Assembly (NCBI GenBank): GCA_002633005.1
Contig: NMRA01000623.1
Coordinates: 171,817 to 235,816, forward strand
Direction of reading: 5' to 3'
Length of the DNA: 64,000 nt
DNA from: Phoronis australis
Taxonomy: Eukaryota; Phoronida; Phoronidae
Shown in pieces: positions 47,501-58,500 of the stretch. The first letter of the stretch is position 1; each line of letters starts with the position of its first letter. Under the pieces are notes generated by a model. The model did not search any database, had not been told where the DNA came from, and worked only from the letters and a program-made list of their open reading frames with translations. The position numbers were made by a program, and so were the translations under genes.

Positions 47501-50500
47501 AGATGATCCCAACCAACAATTTTGAACTACTGTGGCAACCCCTTGTGGCAATTATGGTTTTCTTTGTTTATGCTTCTGTATCAACAAAGTTCTTTGATGG
47601 ATTTTGATGAAATTTGGAAAATATTGAGATGACAAGGTGATATGATTGGATGGATTAAGCATTGCTTTGCAGTTGAGGAGAGGGCACATAAAATTGATTT
47701 TAGGACAAGTCTGAGTATTGTGGCGTCCCCTAGAGGCAAGTTAGGTTTCACATGCGGCTTTGTATACACCAAGTTCCATGATGGGTGGTAACAAAATTTT
47801 GCAAATAAATTTCTATCAGGGAGATGAGAGAGGGATTTTGACGAAATTTTTAAGAGGTTTTGCCAATGTCATAAACCCGATACAAGTGTAGGATTTGTTT
47901 TCTCACATGAACTGAAAAACTCGACGTGTCTAAAACTTTCAACCACATGATGCAGTTTTTGTAAAAACAGGCTTGCGCAATGTAAAGTGAATTCATTTAA
48001 CTTATCAATTGTAAATTGCATTCAACTTTCATAACAAGTGTTCAGGTTGGAATCTAATAAACGGTGTTTGAAGTTGTAAATGTTTATAAATAACACAGTC
48101 AACAGGGCTTTCCTGCGCGTTAGAGCTGAATTGACCTTGCGAGAGCACAGCTAGACAGTCTCGCGTTTCTTGAGTTGGGTTAATCTCCATTTGAATGAAC
48201 GTGAATATGGAATTCATCGCCAAAGATGGGTTCGTTTAAAGACGGCGTAAAATGAGCTAACTATTGCAGGGCTTGGAATGACCAATGACAAAAAACGCGG
48301 AAACTTTTACGGCCCAAAGCATGCGCGCTACCCAGCTTTGAACTAGTCGATGTGAACCTTTCGCCGACAACATCGGGAGGACTAAAAAAAATAAAAATAG
48401 AAAATGTTACCACCATCAGTAGCATGCGTCTGCGTTTTTTTTGCTCGTCCGTCCATTCCCACCCCCACACATTTTTGGCTGCAAAGCCGTAGTATTTGTC
48501 ACCGCGGTTTACAATCACACGAGACGCCATTGAAAATCCCACCACGCTATCCCAGATACCCCGGCAGTGTTGACAATTTACGTTCCTCCGAAACATAAAG
48601 AGCAACTTCTGCTTTTCGAGGTGAACGTCATCTGCAACGCCGCGGTAAGAAAGGAATTTGCCGCGGAAATTTTATATCAAATCCGATTTTTTTTACGCGG
48701 AAATGTAATAAAATGCGCGGACAGAACATTTGAAAAAAGCAGAAATCCGCGTTTCCGCGGAAAATTCCAAGCCTTGCTGTTGTTTGCATGTCCTTCCGAC
48801 TGGGAGTACTTACAGTTGTGACACTCGATTTACCAATTATAACCTTGTCACCTTAGTGGAATTCCGGCACTGTTTGGTTGGCGCGTGTTTGATTGTTTCA
48901 GTGTTTTGCAGAAGATAACATGTAAGGCGTATGGATTTCTACTTCGCACTACTTAGTAATTCGCCTATGTAATATCAAAAAAAAATTATGTACTCGGTGT
49001 TATTAACCAGTCGTGTCGTAACGTAGTCCAGGTCATGTGAGAATACTCACTCCTGGATACACATCATTTGTAGTACAGTCATGGGTGCACTTAAAGGCAT
49101 TGCATTGTTCTTTAGGCAAGTTTCAGATTAAAGCACTCTTCATCCTCAGCTTCCACTGTTTTTTGTGGTAACAAAAATTTTGCATAGTGTTTTTTTTAAT
49201 CTTAATTCCTTTGTAGACCATTTGTCAAAGCAAGCAGCCAAAAATAAAAAGAAAAGGGAAGCTAAAAAAGCAGCAAGACAAGAGGAAACTTCATCCAGTG
49301 TAAGTTGAGCCTTCAAAGTGCGTCATATTTACTATAACAGGATTGAGTGTACCGGAATATATTACATCTGTACACCCTTCAGAAATTTGGATAACTTTGC
49401 ATATCATGCGGAAATTGTAGTTGAAGTTGGGTAGGCTTATATCAAAATGATATTTACTGTTTGCACAGCAGGCAAATAGCGCTCCCTCACAGCCAGCTGC
49501 GATGCGAAGTACAGGCGATCCTGAGAAAGAAAAGAAAGCGAAGAATATTACCAAGAAACTTCAACAGATTGCCAAGTTGAAGGAACTGCAGCAAGAAGGG
49601 AAGACTCTGGAAAAGAACCAGGTAGGAGCAGGAATGTAAGAGTGTTGAGTGTAGGACCAGGAATGTAGGAGTGCTGGTTGTAGGACCAGGAGTGTAGGAG
49701 TGGTGAGTGTAGGACCAGGAATGTAGGAGTGCTGGTTGCAGGACCAGGAGTGTAGGAGTGTTGAGTGTAGGACCAGGTGTGTAGGAGTGTTGAGTGTAGG
49801 ACCAGTAATGTAAGTGTTGTGTGTAGGACCAGTAATTTAAGTGTTGAGTGTTACCAAACCAAATAGAAGCAAGGTGTGATCATCTTTACTGTTTTTCTGT
49901 AATTTTACTAATTGTTGTCTGCAGCAGTGGTCAATATTGATAACGTGAAGTTTCAAAGGATCAGTCTATTTGTTATTTGCATTTGAAAAATGTAACAACC
50001 ATTCTGGAAATCTATTTACACTTTTTACCCGAAATTTAACAAAAGTTCACTGCAACCTTTGCAACATTATGGTAACAGACGACGCAGAAGTTGTGCCCCA
50101 ACATTTGTGTCTCATCGACACTTTTGTAGCTGATAGAAACAGAATTTACAGGCTTTGGTTGAAGTTTATGGCGAACTACATGAAAGTGATTCTTTAGAAA
50201 AAACGTGGCTATGTGTCTGGGCATTATTTTTTTGTGATTAATAAATTTTTGTAATCAAGGAATAGTTTCAGGGCTTATGATTGATACTTATATTAAAAAA
50301 ATATTTAAGAAATGTGATTCATTACATTGTCGGTTACCTTAATGAATACGTTATGTTGCAATACATCTTACTGTGGACAATGAATTTCACTATTATTACT
50401 TGTAAGATTCACTGTTCTGGCAAACAAGTGAAATATAAGACCTGACCCCTGTACAAGACTGTGTTATCAAAGGTCGTCAGTCATATCTTTAATTTTCAGT

Positions 50501-51209
50501 GGCAAATAATTCATCGCACGTAATTAATGAAGGTAGCCTTTGAACTGTGATCACCTTTACGTCAGTAGCACTGACTGTATTAACTCGAACCTTTAATAAT
50601 AGTCCAAGAGACAGGGCTTGGAATGACCAATGACAAAAAACGCGGAAACTTTTACGGCCCAAATCATGCCCGGATAACCAGTAACCAACCTTTGAAATGG
50701 TCAATGTGAACTTTCCGCGACAAAAATCGGGACTAAAAANNNNNNNNNNNNNNNNNNNNNNNNNNNNNNNNNNNNNNNNNNNNNNNNATTTGGCTGCAGA
50801 GCGGTAGTATTTGTCGCCGCGCTTAACAATAACACGAGCCGCCATTGAAAATCAGACCACGCTTTACCCAGATGCCCCGGCAATGTTGACAATTTACGTT
50901 CCTCCGAAACATAAAGACTTCCGCTTTCTGAGGTGAACGTCGTCTGCAACGCCGAAAGGAATTTGCCGCAGAAATTTCATATCAAATCCGATTTTTTTTA
51001 CGCGGAAATATTATAAAAAAAGCGGAAAGCACATTTCAAAAAAGCGGAAATCCGCGGAAAATTCCAAGCCCTGAAGAGAGACAGATTTAGTATACCACAC
51101 CATTTAATTCCCTAACACTTGTAACATGAGAACACACTGTGTATTTCAGCTGGAGAAACTGGAGACAGAAGATCGCTTACTGAAGGAATTAAAAGAATTG
51201 ACATTATGA
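26519..51209 (+). CDS. EIF2A: Eukaryotic translation initiation factor 2A (17 exons)
   Basis: Exons: 26519-26546 (proposed), 29842-29911, 30044-30118, 30809-30927, 31710-31788, 33053-33135, 33801-33904, 38092-38209, 38946-39056, 42684-42749, 43348-43449, 44654-44828, 45021-45187, 46338-46439, 49217-49299, 49469-49621, 51150-51209. Every junction keeps phase and the total is 564 codons plus TGA, against about 585 in human. eIF2A is a cytosolic WD-repeat factor that can deliver initiator tRNA to 40S subunits and is linked to non-AUG initiation (family knowledge). Visible landmarks are GLWLNSGPPKF, DGSLFAW, SYYGEQGLHY, MPAKATLFN, FDFGTGPRN, LAGFGNLRGNIELWDV, APRLRV, ELWQVTWQP and YRPPSARG. The tail is Lys/Glu-rich (KNKKKREAKKAA) and probably helical. 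The intron after 43449 is AT-AC type. Exon 1 is the least certain part. Confidence 0.95.
26555..26660 (+). repeat. Short tandem repeat (about 26-bp unit)
   Basis: Four variants of tttgtttagttcatcacatg occur in tandem just inside EIF2A intron 1. Confidence 0.6.
26778..28296. mobile_element. hAT-like DNA transposon (1.5 kb) in EIF2A intron 1
   Basis: Termini are CAGGGATATACCTAGG at the left and the complement of CAGGGATATACTTAGCC at the right. The target duplication is CTGTTAG at 26771-26777 and 28297-28303. Subterminal regions share actcgccca motifs. CAGGG ends and a 7-8 bp duplication suit hAT. Inside are only short frames (for example a 92-codon minus-strand frame at 27788-28066 containing EEKWEKGGRPVHVLT) that I cannot assign, so it is probably non-autonomous or decayed. 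Confidence 0.7.
31170..31580 (+). repeat. 33-bp minisatellite in EIF2A intron 4
   Basis: About twelve tandem variants of a 33-bp unit containing gtaggttaacatatgaatca and agtattcacacct. Some units carry extra ca steps. Confidence 0.85.
32112..32660 (+). pseudogene. LINE reverse transcriptase fragment
   Basis: The 90-codon frame from 32118 reads NPAKAAALWCS and GLKYLGITLDRTLSY followed by KEHVNHL, the thumb-side segment of a CR1/Jockey-like reverse transcriptase. It stops after ATCRVE and continues in shifted frames to about 32660. A dead fragment in EIF2A intron 5. Confidence 0.7.
32664..32820 (+). repeat. 30-bp minisatellite
   Basis: Five tandem variants of ctccagctaaagtgtctcct plus ggctgtgtca, directly after the LINE fragment. 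Confidence 0.8.
34119..34335 (+). pseudogene. THAP zinc-finger remnant of the transposon
   Basis: One frame reads C-YFPW-C, then GGHKFPKDLRLLHSW, AVKR and LHFH. This is the order of the THAP C2CH DNA-binding module: CxxxxC, HxFPKD, W, then the H of a C..HF pair. The expected second-half Cys is replaced (VWPLHF), so the finger is damaged. There is no ATG close by in frame with a good context. Confidence 0.6.
37310..37483 (+). repeat. Tandem duplication of about 80 bp
   Basis: acataggataggtagtaaac through cattgggcttgga and cttaactc occurs twice in a row with four or so mismatches, inside the 34018-37940 element. Confidence 0.8.
38222..38560 (+). repeat. 13-bp minisatellite (accatgtgtctag)
   Basis: About 26 tandem copies of accatgtgtctag or accatgtgtgtag begin 13 bases after the donor of EIF2A exon 8. 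Many copies contain the palindrome tctaga. Confidence 0.9.
39011..39215 (+). repeat. Tandem triplication of the EIF2A exon 9 donor junction
   Basis: A 71-bp unit (catcagtgga...) starts at 39021, 39092 and 39163. It comprises the last part of exon 9, its gtgagttcag donor and some intron. The second copy retains an intact decoy donor, cttg|gtgagttcag; the third is damaged (tgttgagtac). Confidence 0.88.
39679..41097. mobile_element. Transposon remnant with HIRAN-like reading frame
   Basis: The left end, taccgtattctctctaataa, is followed by tcacccagggcgctt. An inverted counterpart (gcgcttattt, then gggcgattattggggcg) lies at the right, near 41030-41097, next to modular repeats. Ends of this taccgta/gggcgctta type recur in the element at 42881-43153. 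It contains the coding fragment at 40685-40870. The exact right boundary is uncertain. Confidence 0.5.
40685..40870 (+). pseudogene. HIRAN-like domain fragment
   Basis: The frame reads VYEEIWIPVEGG, NPVDKCSASVLK, then QHIPRQISKTF. That is the pattern W-P--G, N--D--AV-V and G-H-P--IS seen in HIRAN-type modules of uncharacterised transposon-borne proteins. It has no ATG in frame at this position and ends at TAA, so it is most likely one exon or a relic of a transposon protein. Confidence 0.45.
41097..42620. mobile_element. Modular repeat element with hairpin end at 41481
   Basis: ATGCGCCAATATATACATAT at 41481, after a run of seven T, is the hairpin terminus seen at 6390. Units with tagtggcaatt and gtatctcgtcaacccctt boxes follow, up to a module tagaagcatactgtttgtag and ggttgctcttgtt near 42617. 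Bases 41097-41480 are additional units of the same family. Confidence 0.65.
42881..43153. mobile_element. TACCGTA element with internal tandem units
   Basis: Ends are taccgtaaactcg and the complement of taccgttaacttg. The interior consists of four tandem units of roughly 58 bp with gggtaatcgcccacccccga and cttttggccaatt motifs. It lies in EIF2A intron 10 and has no coding capacity. Confidence 0.6.
43450..44653 (+). other. U12-type (AT-AC) intron of EIF2A
   Basis: The donor begins ATATCCTTTC, an exact match to the U12 5' consensus. The 3' end has a branch-site-like atccttagc and then aagttac, placing the likely branch A about 9-10 bases before the terminal AC. Splicing in phase 1 joins ...HGN to I then LCLAGFGN, as conserved in eIF2A. 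The intron also holds modular repeats at 43654-44573. Confidence 0.9.
43654..44573. mobile_element. Modular repeat element inside the U12 intron
   Basis: It starts ATGTGCCCACATATTTATAT after ttttt, with the hairpin partner atgtgga. Units with tagtggcaattttagttttt and ttcaaaggtcctcaacgtat boxes follow. It ends with the cctagaagga...gttgctcttgtt module. Confidence 0.65.
44654..44828 (+). CDS. EIF2A: EIF2A exon 12, preceded by an AC acceptor
   Basis: Encodes LCLAGFGNLRGNIELWDV through APRLRVDN, the most conserved part of the propeller. Frame demands that the exon begin TTTTGTGCC directly after ...aagttac, so the intron ends AC, not AG. It pairs with the ATATCCTTT donor at 43450. Confidence 0.93.
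46865..47840. repeat. Modular repeat units (no hairpin end)
   Basis: Diverged units with gacctcctagtgggcattttt, ccacctggtggcaatttg and gtccctagaggcaag-like cores, and the cctagaagcatatcatttgc module at about 47350-47410. A related single module is at about 49050-49115. Confidence 0.6.
48267..48776. mobile_element. CAGGGCTTGG transposon, copy 1
   Basis: A 510-bp element begins CAGGGCTTGGAATGACC and ends in the complement of CAAGGCTTGGAATTTTCC. Flanks are ctattg (48261-48266) and ctgttg (48777-48782), a 6-bp duplication with one mismatch. The interior is rich in cgcggaaa motifs and has no transposase. It lies in EIF2A intron 14. Confidence 0.85.
49622..49850 (+). repeat. 29-bp minisatellite starting at the EIF2A exon 16 donor
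   Basis: About eight units of the type gtaggaccaggaatgtagga plus gtgctggtt run from the first base of the intron. The true donor gtaggagcagg is the start of unit 1, so each unit contains a donor-like gtagga. Confidence 0.85.
50612..51073. mobile_element. CAGGGCTTGG transposon, copy 2 (with N gap)
   Basis: Same termini as copy 1, flanked by aagaga at 50606-50611 and 51074-51079, an exact 6-bp duplication. Forty-eight N bases (50740-50787) fall in its A-rich middle. It lies in the last EIF2A intron. Confidence 0.88.
50740..50787. other. Assembly gap (48 N)
   Basis: A run of N follows an A-tract in transposon copy 2. The other two copies have a homopolymer A stretch there. Confidence 0.99.
51150..51209 (+). 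CDS. EIF2A: EIF2A terminal exon
   Basis: After gtatttcag, the exon encodes LEKLETEDRLLKELKELTL then TGA. It continues the Lys/Glu/Leu-rich C-terminal helix begun in exon 16 (ending GKTLEKNQ) and closes the reading frame exactly. Confidence 0.94.
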   Translation: MEKLETEDRLLKELKELTL

Positions 51210-51542
51210 TTAGAATGTGGACATAACTGCCTGTATACAGTGATTGCAAGGAACTTGCCATTTGAAGTTCTCAAGTACATCACATTGTAATTCACTTCAG
51301 TGATAAACAGCAGTACTTGGAAGTCCTAGAAAAAGCAAAGTACTTTTTAACAGTCTAATTACGTGTGAATGCTGTAAACTGACAAGTGGTTATAAAATTG
51401 TCTAGTGATTTTATCTTAATTATGAAAATGGACTTCTCTGAAGGACAGAGCAACTGTAACGTGAAAGTTTGTCAAGAGTTCAGTGAACATCCAATTTGAG
51501 CAAGTTTTCCTGTACTTTAGTTTTAAATAAGCTTCTTTTCGC

Positions 51543-51548
51543 AATAAA
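51543..51548 (+). promoter_or_regulatory. Polyadenylation signal of EIF2A
   Basis: AATAAA lies 334 bases after the EIF2A stop. Confidence 0.6.
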
Positions 51549-51649
51549 TCCTTCCCTGTCGGCAGCGGTCCTCAGATGTTGTTATATACTCTCTTCACGT
51601 GGTTAAGTATTGGAGACCAGACTTGTTTCTACTACAGGTGATTAACATG

Positions 51650-52130
51650 ATCACATACACATAAACTTGGTTCAACCAAATAACAACAACACGCACACAT
51701 ATACACACACACACATTGTCATTCGCCTCTGTTATTCAATCCTTGTCAAGTTGTACTTCAAGTCATAGAGCACGATATTCACACAGTAAATATCCTACGT
51801 ATACTCTGACAATTATACACATGTTGCATATCCTAGATACACACACAGTACGTATCCTAGGCATACACACAGTATAGATATGGTATGTATCCTAAATGTT
51901 ACACAGTACATATCCTAGATATACACCGCATATTCACACTGTGCATATCCACACAGTACGTATCCCAGACATACGCCGATTATTGTATATGCTATACATA
52001 CACTGTACATATCCTAGATGTACACACGGTACATAGCTAAGATATACATGATGTGCAAATCTTAGATATACACAGCATGTATCCTACATATACATAAAAC
52101 CTCAGAGTTATACACACAGTGCATATCTTT
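51650..52130. repeat. CA/TA-rich degenerate tandem repeat between EIF2A and CENPI
   Basis: Variants of tacacacagtacatatccta recur at irregular spacing, with a cacacaca run at the left. No exon is visible in the intergenic space apart from 3' UTRs. Confidence 0.6.
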
Positions 52131-52419
52131 CTGTACATCAAAAAAGCACGATGTCTTGTGTCATTCAAGAACAGCTGGACAGATAATAATACACAAAGCA
52201 GTTGTATTACATTGTATTGTGTATACACCTGGTGCCAAGAACACTATGTTGCCAGTTTGACCAACATCACACTGGATTTCAAAAGAAATTGGCGAATTGT
52301 TATTAACAGCTTGCAATGATTATTATTACAATGTAAATGATGAAAAGATGACTGCAGTTGTTTTTTCCAACAACCCATTTGGTGATGGACACATTGAAAT
52401 GATGAAGTTGTGATTATTT

Positions 52420-52539
52420 TCATTGGTCTTGAGTTAGTCTTGAGGATGTTGCAGAGGGTCTGATGTATGTTGAGATGAATTCCTTGAATCCCTCCAGATG
52501 GTGCTGTTGTAGGTAGTCCAAGTAAGCCAGTCTTTGCTC
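52420..52539 (-). CDS. CENPI: CENPI terminal exon
   Basis: Encodes EQRLAYLDYLQQHHLEGFKE and ends RLTQDQ then TGA. The LDYL...LEG-K-FI pattern is the conserved CENP-I C-terminus. Confidence 0.93.
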   Translation of the reverse strand, partial: EQRLAYLDYLQQHHLEGFKEFISTYIRPSATSSRLTQDQ

Positions 52540-55500
52540 CTGCAATGAGAGATAGTTGGGTGATGAAGGCCAACTAGTCAACAACTGACATACCATTCAA
52601 CAACTCAGATCTGCCAGCTGTTATTGAGAGCCAATAACAAATCTGAAGTGAAGCTTAGTGTGTCGATGGGTTGGCATAATGAACTGTATCTATGGTGGTC
52701 TATATCTGCAGTGGTCAGCAACTCTGCGTTTACAGTGACCTGCACATACAGCGTGCTGCGTGTACGGCAGCCTGCATCTACGGCCGCCTGCGTCTACATC
52801 AACGGTCGCCACGATCACATGCGTAATTTAATTTTGCGACGGGTGAAACAAAGGCATCCGACTCAAAAACGAATTTGAAAGAGATTATCTTTTGTGTATA
52901 TGCCCAGTTTCTTCCCGTAAGTCACATAGTGAACTGCCTACGTAGGATCATAAGAAGCCTACAGTATATATCCAACTCAAAGAATTGTAATTAACAATCT
53001 GTGAGACAGTTCAGGCACTTAAAATTGCAGCACAATCATCATGTGAACACTGACCTACCTTACTGATCACCTGAGGTGTCCTGGTGGGGTCGGAGATCTC
53101 CTTTGCATGTAGGAAGTTGTAGGTGAAGGGAAGAAATGCCTGGTGATTGACAAATGAGAACACTGCGCCTAGATTAGGTACATCCACACTCGCTGCTAGC
53201 TGGGGGTCAAACACAGACTCGTCGCCTAGGTGGACAAAGGCCTTCTTCTGCCACAACGCATTGCACAAGTCTTTTATGTAGACGTTTAGTGTGGGGATTT
53301 GGGAGATACCAAGGTCCACAGCTAACCGTTTGGTCTGCTCAGCAATATCGGACGTTTTAAGATGACTAAACGCAATGCGATAACTAGAAAACACAGAAAC
53401 ATCAACTTAGTGTTCAGATAAGTTTCCCTTTGCACAGTCCACCAAAATAATATGCACAATGAAAACAATTTTTTTTTAATCTGACAAGTCTATATTTTCT
53501 CAACTGTAAAAACATTTTGCAACAAAAAGGAGAGCACCACGTCACTTAAAAGGTAAACTATTTTACCTACCTGCCTCCCCATCTGAAGAGTAGGGGAAGG
53601 GAAATGAGAAATATTTTAAGGACGGATGAATAGAATTAATAGTCAAACTACAGTATATATCTAGTCATACTAAGAAAGACAAAAGCATAAACAAAAACCG
53701 CCTCTGTATTACATTAAAGAAATTGAACATGCTTATTAACCTCGCCCATCAGTGAAACTGGGCATACTTATTAACCTCACCCATCAGTGAAACTGGGCGT
53801 ACTTATTAACCTCACCCATCAGTGAAACTGGGCGTACTTATTAACCTCACCCATCAGTGAAACTGGGCATAGTGATTAACCTCACTCCATTCCAGTAGAC
53901 TTATTTGGGTTTTTAAGTCAATAGATAATGTCGACTTACTTGCACATGATATGTCCAAACTTGGATATGGCCAGTGCATCATGTGAAAACAGCACTCGAT
54001 AGGTGAGAGCAGAACTGGGTATCTTAATGAAACCTGTACCATAGTGAGAGTAGAGCATGGATACCTGCAAGAGAGTAGGCTTGTGTTACATGGAGATGAG
54101 ATCATATGATGATTGTTGCACTGAAGATCAGGTCACACGATGATTGTTGCCCTAGAGATGAGGTCATATGATTGTTGCCCTAGAGATGACAGGGCTTGGA
54201 ATGACCAATGACAAGAAAGCGGAAATTTTTATGGCCCAAAACATGCACGCACCCAGCCTTGACATAGTCGATGTGGACCTTTTGCTGACAAAAATCGGGA
54301 GGACCAAAAAAAAAAAATGGTACCACCCTTTGGCTGCAGAGTCGTAGTATTTGTCACCGCGGTTTACAATCACACTAGATGCCATTGCAGAAATCCACTA
54401 CGCTATCCCAGATGACCCGGCAATGTTGACAATTTACGTTCCTCTGAAACATAAAAACAACTTCCGCTTTTCGAGGTGAAAGTCGTCGGCAGCACCGCAG
54501 TAAGAAATTTGCCGCGGAAATTTTATATCAAATCCGATTTTTACGCGGAAATATAATAAAATACGCGGACAGAACATTTGAAAAAAGCGGAAATCCGTGT
54601 TTCCGCGGAAAATTCCAAGCCTTGAGATGAGGTCATAGGATGATTGCATGAGGTCACATGATGATTGTTGCCCTGGAAATAAGGTCATATGATGAGGTCA
54701 TATGACCAGCGCTATCATGGAATTAAGGTTTATAATGCGATGCCACAAAGCCCTACGAATTTGCGTGTGCACGCATGTGTGCGTGCAAAAGATAACCTCT
54801 CGAGGTTTAGGGTGTCCACAGCACAAGTATACAAAACCACATGCGACACGAACAGCACGCACAACATCCTTTTTTTCATGTTCATTTGCTCTAGCATAAT
54901 GGATACAATTACAAACACGTGAAACAAAGTTCATCAATAACAAAACAATGAATAATAAATTCAATATTTTCTTCAAGATAACAAACAACCAAGCTTACAA
55001 ACACTTGGAAGATATTTCTACTGAAAACGTTTGCGTGAAAATATACTGTTCCCAGTATGATCAACTGGTGAATGCTACTGCAAATATTAACACGAAACGT
55101 GCCGAATGTGAATATTATCACGTTTAGACTCCAAGTCAATATTAACATGTGACGAATCTAGGTGAATATTACCATTTGTTGTCTTCCTGTCAATATTAAC
55201 ATGCATTGTGTCCATGTGAATATTAACATAAATATGCATTGTGTCTGTGTCAACATTAACATACATTGCCTATGTAAATAGCGACACAACTTTTCTCTGC
55301 AGACTCACCAGCTGGAAGAAGTCCAATACACAGTGCAGTAGCAGGGTATTGTTATTCTCTTGTTGCAGTCCTACCACACACATGTCATCAATGAACTCCA
55401 CAAGCTCCAACAGAGTATTGTAGGGATTACACTCCTCCACGTCTTTACTGAACGCAGTGTGGCTGCAACCATAACCAATCGCGTAATAAAACTGTTAACA

Positions 55501-58500
55501 CAGCATTAGACTCTTGAAAACTTGCCATCTTGTCTAAACTCCTAAAGGAAGTTATATTGCAAAACTTTACAAAATCTAACAACTGTAAAAATTAATCAAT
55601 TGTGCAAGCTGCCCTTGACAAATGTCTGAAAGGGTAACAACAATTATTTTAAATGTTGTTTGAGACAGTGAAGCAGCAATATGCTAGGCAATATGCAAGA
55701 CACAATGAACCCAGACTCCATAATGGTTTACAATCTACAACTATAACTTAACTGAAATTGCTAGGACAGGGAATGTGCAACCATCAAGGACCTTTTGACT
55801 TACAAGTTTGCTTCTGTATCAGAAGTTTGGGACTGTATTCGTTTCTGGTATTCAATGCTCTGCAGGTACCTGGGCAGCTCAAGGAGGGCAAGGTTACGCA
55901 ACCACTCAGTGAAACAGGTGACCACCTGGCACTGCAATAGACAAAGTATCTGACACTGACAACTATTCCAATAGAAACGTCTGAGCACAAGGATCTTTTA
56001 AAGCTGATGTCACATTTTCCCCAAATTGGCAGGGGGGCGTCGGAAAATCGCATCTTGTTGCTTAATATTACATAAGTCTATACCACTGCACGAGGTAGAC
56101 CACCATAATGTCTTACAAACTTCGAGATTCTCGCACTGCAGTAACAAGTCAACTACTATAACTTCCAACGTTTTTTACCTAAACCGGATGATACTACTGA
56201 TTTGTACACATAAGAATCATCAGTACGATGTCACACCGAAGTAAGGATCACCAGTTTCTATTTTGTTCCATGTACATCATAACATGAATCATTGATGAGG
56301 TAATACTATGTTAACAGAAAAAGTCACATATAATGTGTATAATGAACAAATGACTTTACAATGAACTCCATACCTGACGATAGTTGAAATAAATCAAAAT
56401 GCCATTTATCTAGTGCACACCAGGACCAGTTGTATTAACATTGACATGGCGTTCCCTCAGTGTTGCACACCAATGACTTACCTTGAAGTACAAAGATGAG
56501 CTAAAATACAACTTCCTCACAGGCTCCAGCACCAGGTCATTTAAAACTGAAACAAATATGTTCATTACAAACAGAATTTTCAACAAACTGAAGCAAAACC
56601 TTATCCAACTTGATGGTGAATAGTTTTACATGCAACAATTCCATTATTTGATAGACACTGAACAACCAATAGGCCTGATAGCACAGCTCTAGAAGTTCAA
56701 ATACCATTTGGACCTGATAGTGTATATGAATTGCGATTAAATAAAAATTAATAACGCTGTAGATAACTCGTGAAGTAACCAGAAACCACGTGCTTCAACC
56801 AAAAAAGTTTCAAATACAGACTAAGAACTATACAAGACATACAAATTATATGTAACACATTGGCAGACCAACGTTTTCAGTAAGGGGGATTAGGATTCGC
56901 ACGAATCCAAGGCACGTAGCACGGAACAGAGGGAAAGTCGGGAAGGGATTTCCTCCCTCTCGTGTAAGATTTTTTTTTGTTCTTAGTAGCTGATTTCGTT
57001 TCCTGGCGACATTTTAAATTTTTTTTATTTGTTATCCTGTCCTGAGAGGGGGTTTCAACCCCCTTAAACCCTCCCCCGTAGAGTCCCCTCTGTAACAATC
57101 TGTTTAAAGCCTTACCTTCAAACGAGTACATTCCTAGCTTTGTAATCAGCTTGAAGATATAAGGCAGAAAATCCCGTCCATTCCATGTGTGTAGAAATTG
57201 AATGAGGAATATTTCACATACGGGAACACCTTCCTGAAATACAAATGTGACACATGCATCAAATAAACACCAACATGACGAAAAGAATCACCACTTTGCA
57301 ATGACTCACCACTTGGCAAAGACTCACCACTTGGCAAAGACTCACCTTATCAAAGGTTATACGCCCAATTATAGTATGGCCATAACAAACTCAAATGTGT
57401 GTTTTCATAGGAAACATACACTGTAAGTAGCAGAAATTAAGCTGTGCTGTGTATTTTCCTTAAAACAACCATTTCTATTTAATGAACTCTTTGCCAGTGA
57501 GAACTTAAGCTATGATAGTCTCAGCCAAGACTGTACCACCTTTGACAAAACAAGTCCCATATCAATATTAAGTCAAGTTCACATTAGATAGAACTTTTTC
57601 AAACATCGATAGTGTATGCAATTGACAACATAAACTGGGAGTTCTTTCCAAGCCCTCCACTTCTTGCGACTTAAAAACCAAGACTTATCCCCACGATCAA
57701 AATCACCGACAACTGATATCAAAATCTATGACAGTTGACAAAATCACTGACAGCCGACATCCAAATTATCGATCGCTGATATCAAAATCATTGACAGTTG
57801 ATATCAAAATCATTGACAGTTGATATAAAAATCGCTGACAGGTGATAACAACATCTAAGAAAAACAACTAAAATAAATATAATAGGATTTACTTAATACC
57901 ATACCTGTAAAAAATCGGTGAAAAGCAGCAAAAGCTTCAGAAATTCTGTTCTTTTTTCTTTCTTTTTGTCATCAGGGTTGGCTAAAAATTCTATAGAAAG
58001 AAATCTTTGATTAATTTTTCTCGCTTCATAACAATGATAAAATGAATCAAGTCAAACTTAAGTGTTCAGAGTAATCAAATCAGTAGTTTTGTGAGTAAAA
58101 ACTTGATCCTAATTAAAGCTGGCGTTACAAATCCTCCAGCAATTTTTGTTTTAATAAAGCACTTAACACAATGAAAATAGGCATATTTTGAATGGTTTCT
58201 GGATTTGGGAAAAACATAGTTTTTTAGTGCTTAACTTAAGACAATACTCTGTGTATAGAATAACCCGTCGTAACATGGCAACTTAATGAGTGTTGTCATA
58301 GAAGTCAGTCCTAACATGGCAACTGAACTCAGCAAGTTGAGACAAGTTTCTTAACAATAAGAGGCCTAATTCAAGTGTTATTCCTTTAATACTAAAGGTG
58401 GCCGCATATCAGTATCAACTAAAGAGTGATAAGAAACTTCAAAACTGCACTCAGTATTGAGTAATTCTCATTTCACTCTGTTTCAATCTGTAGCAAACAG

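Noticed and set aside
48261-48605. 114-codon minus-strand frame and related frames at 50489-50949 and 54164-54385
   Set aside because: These are repeats of the same non-coding transposon read in one frame; they differ between copies and contain no transposase motif.
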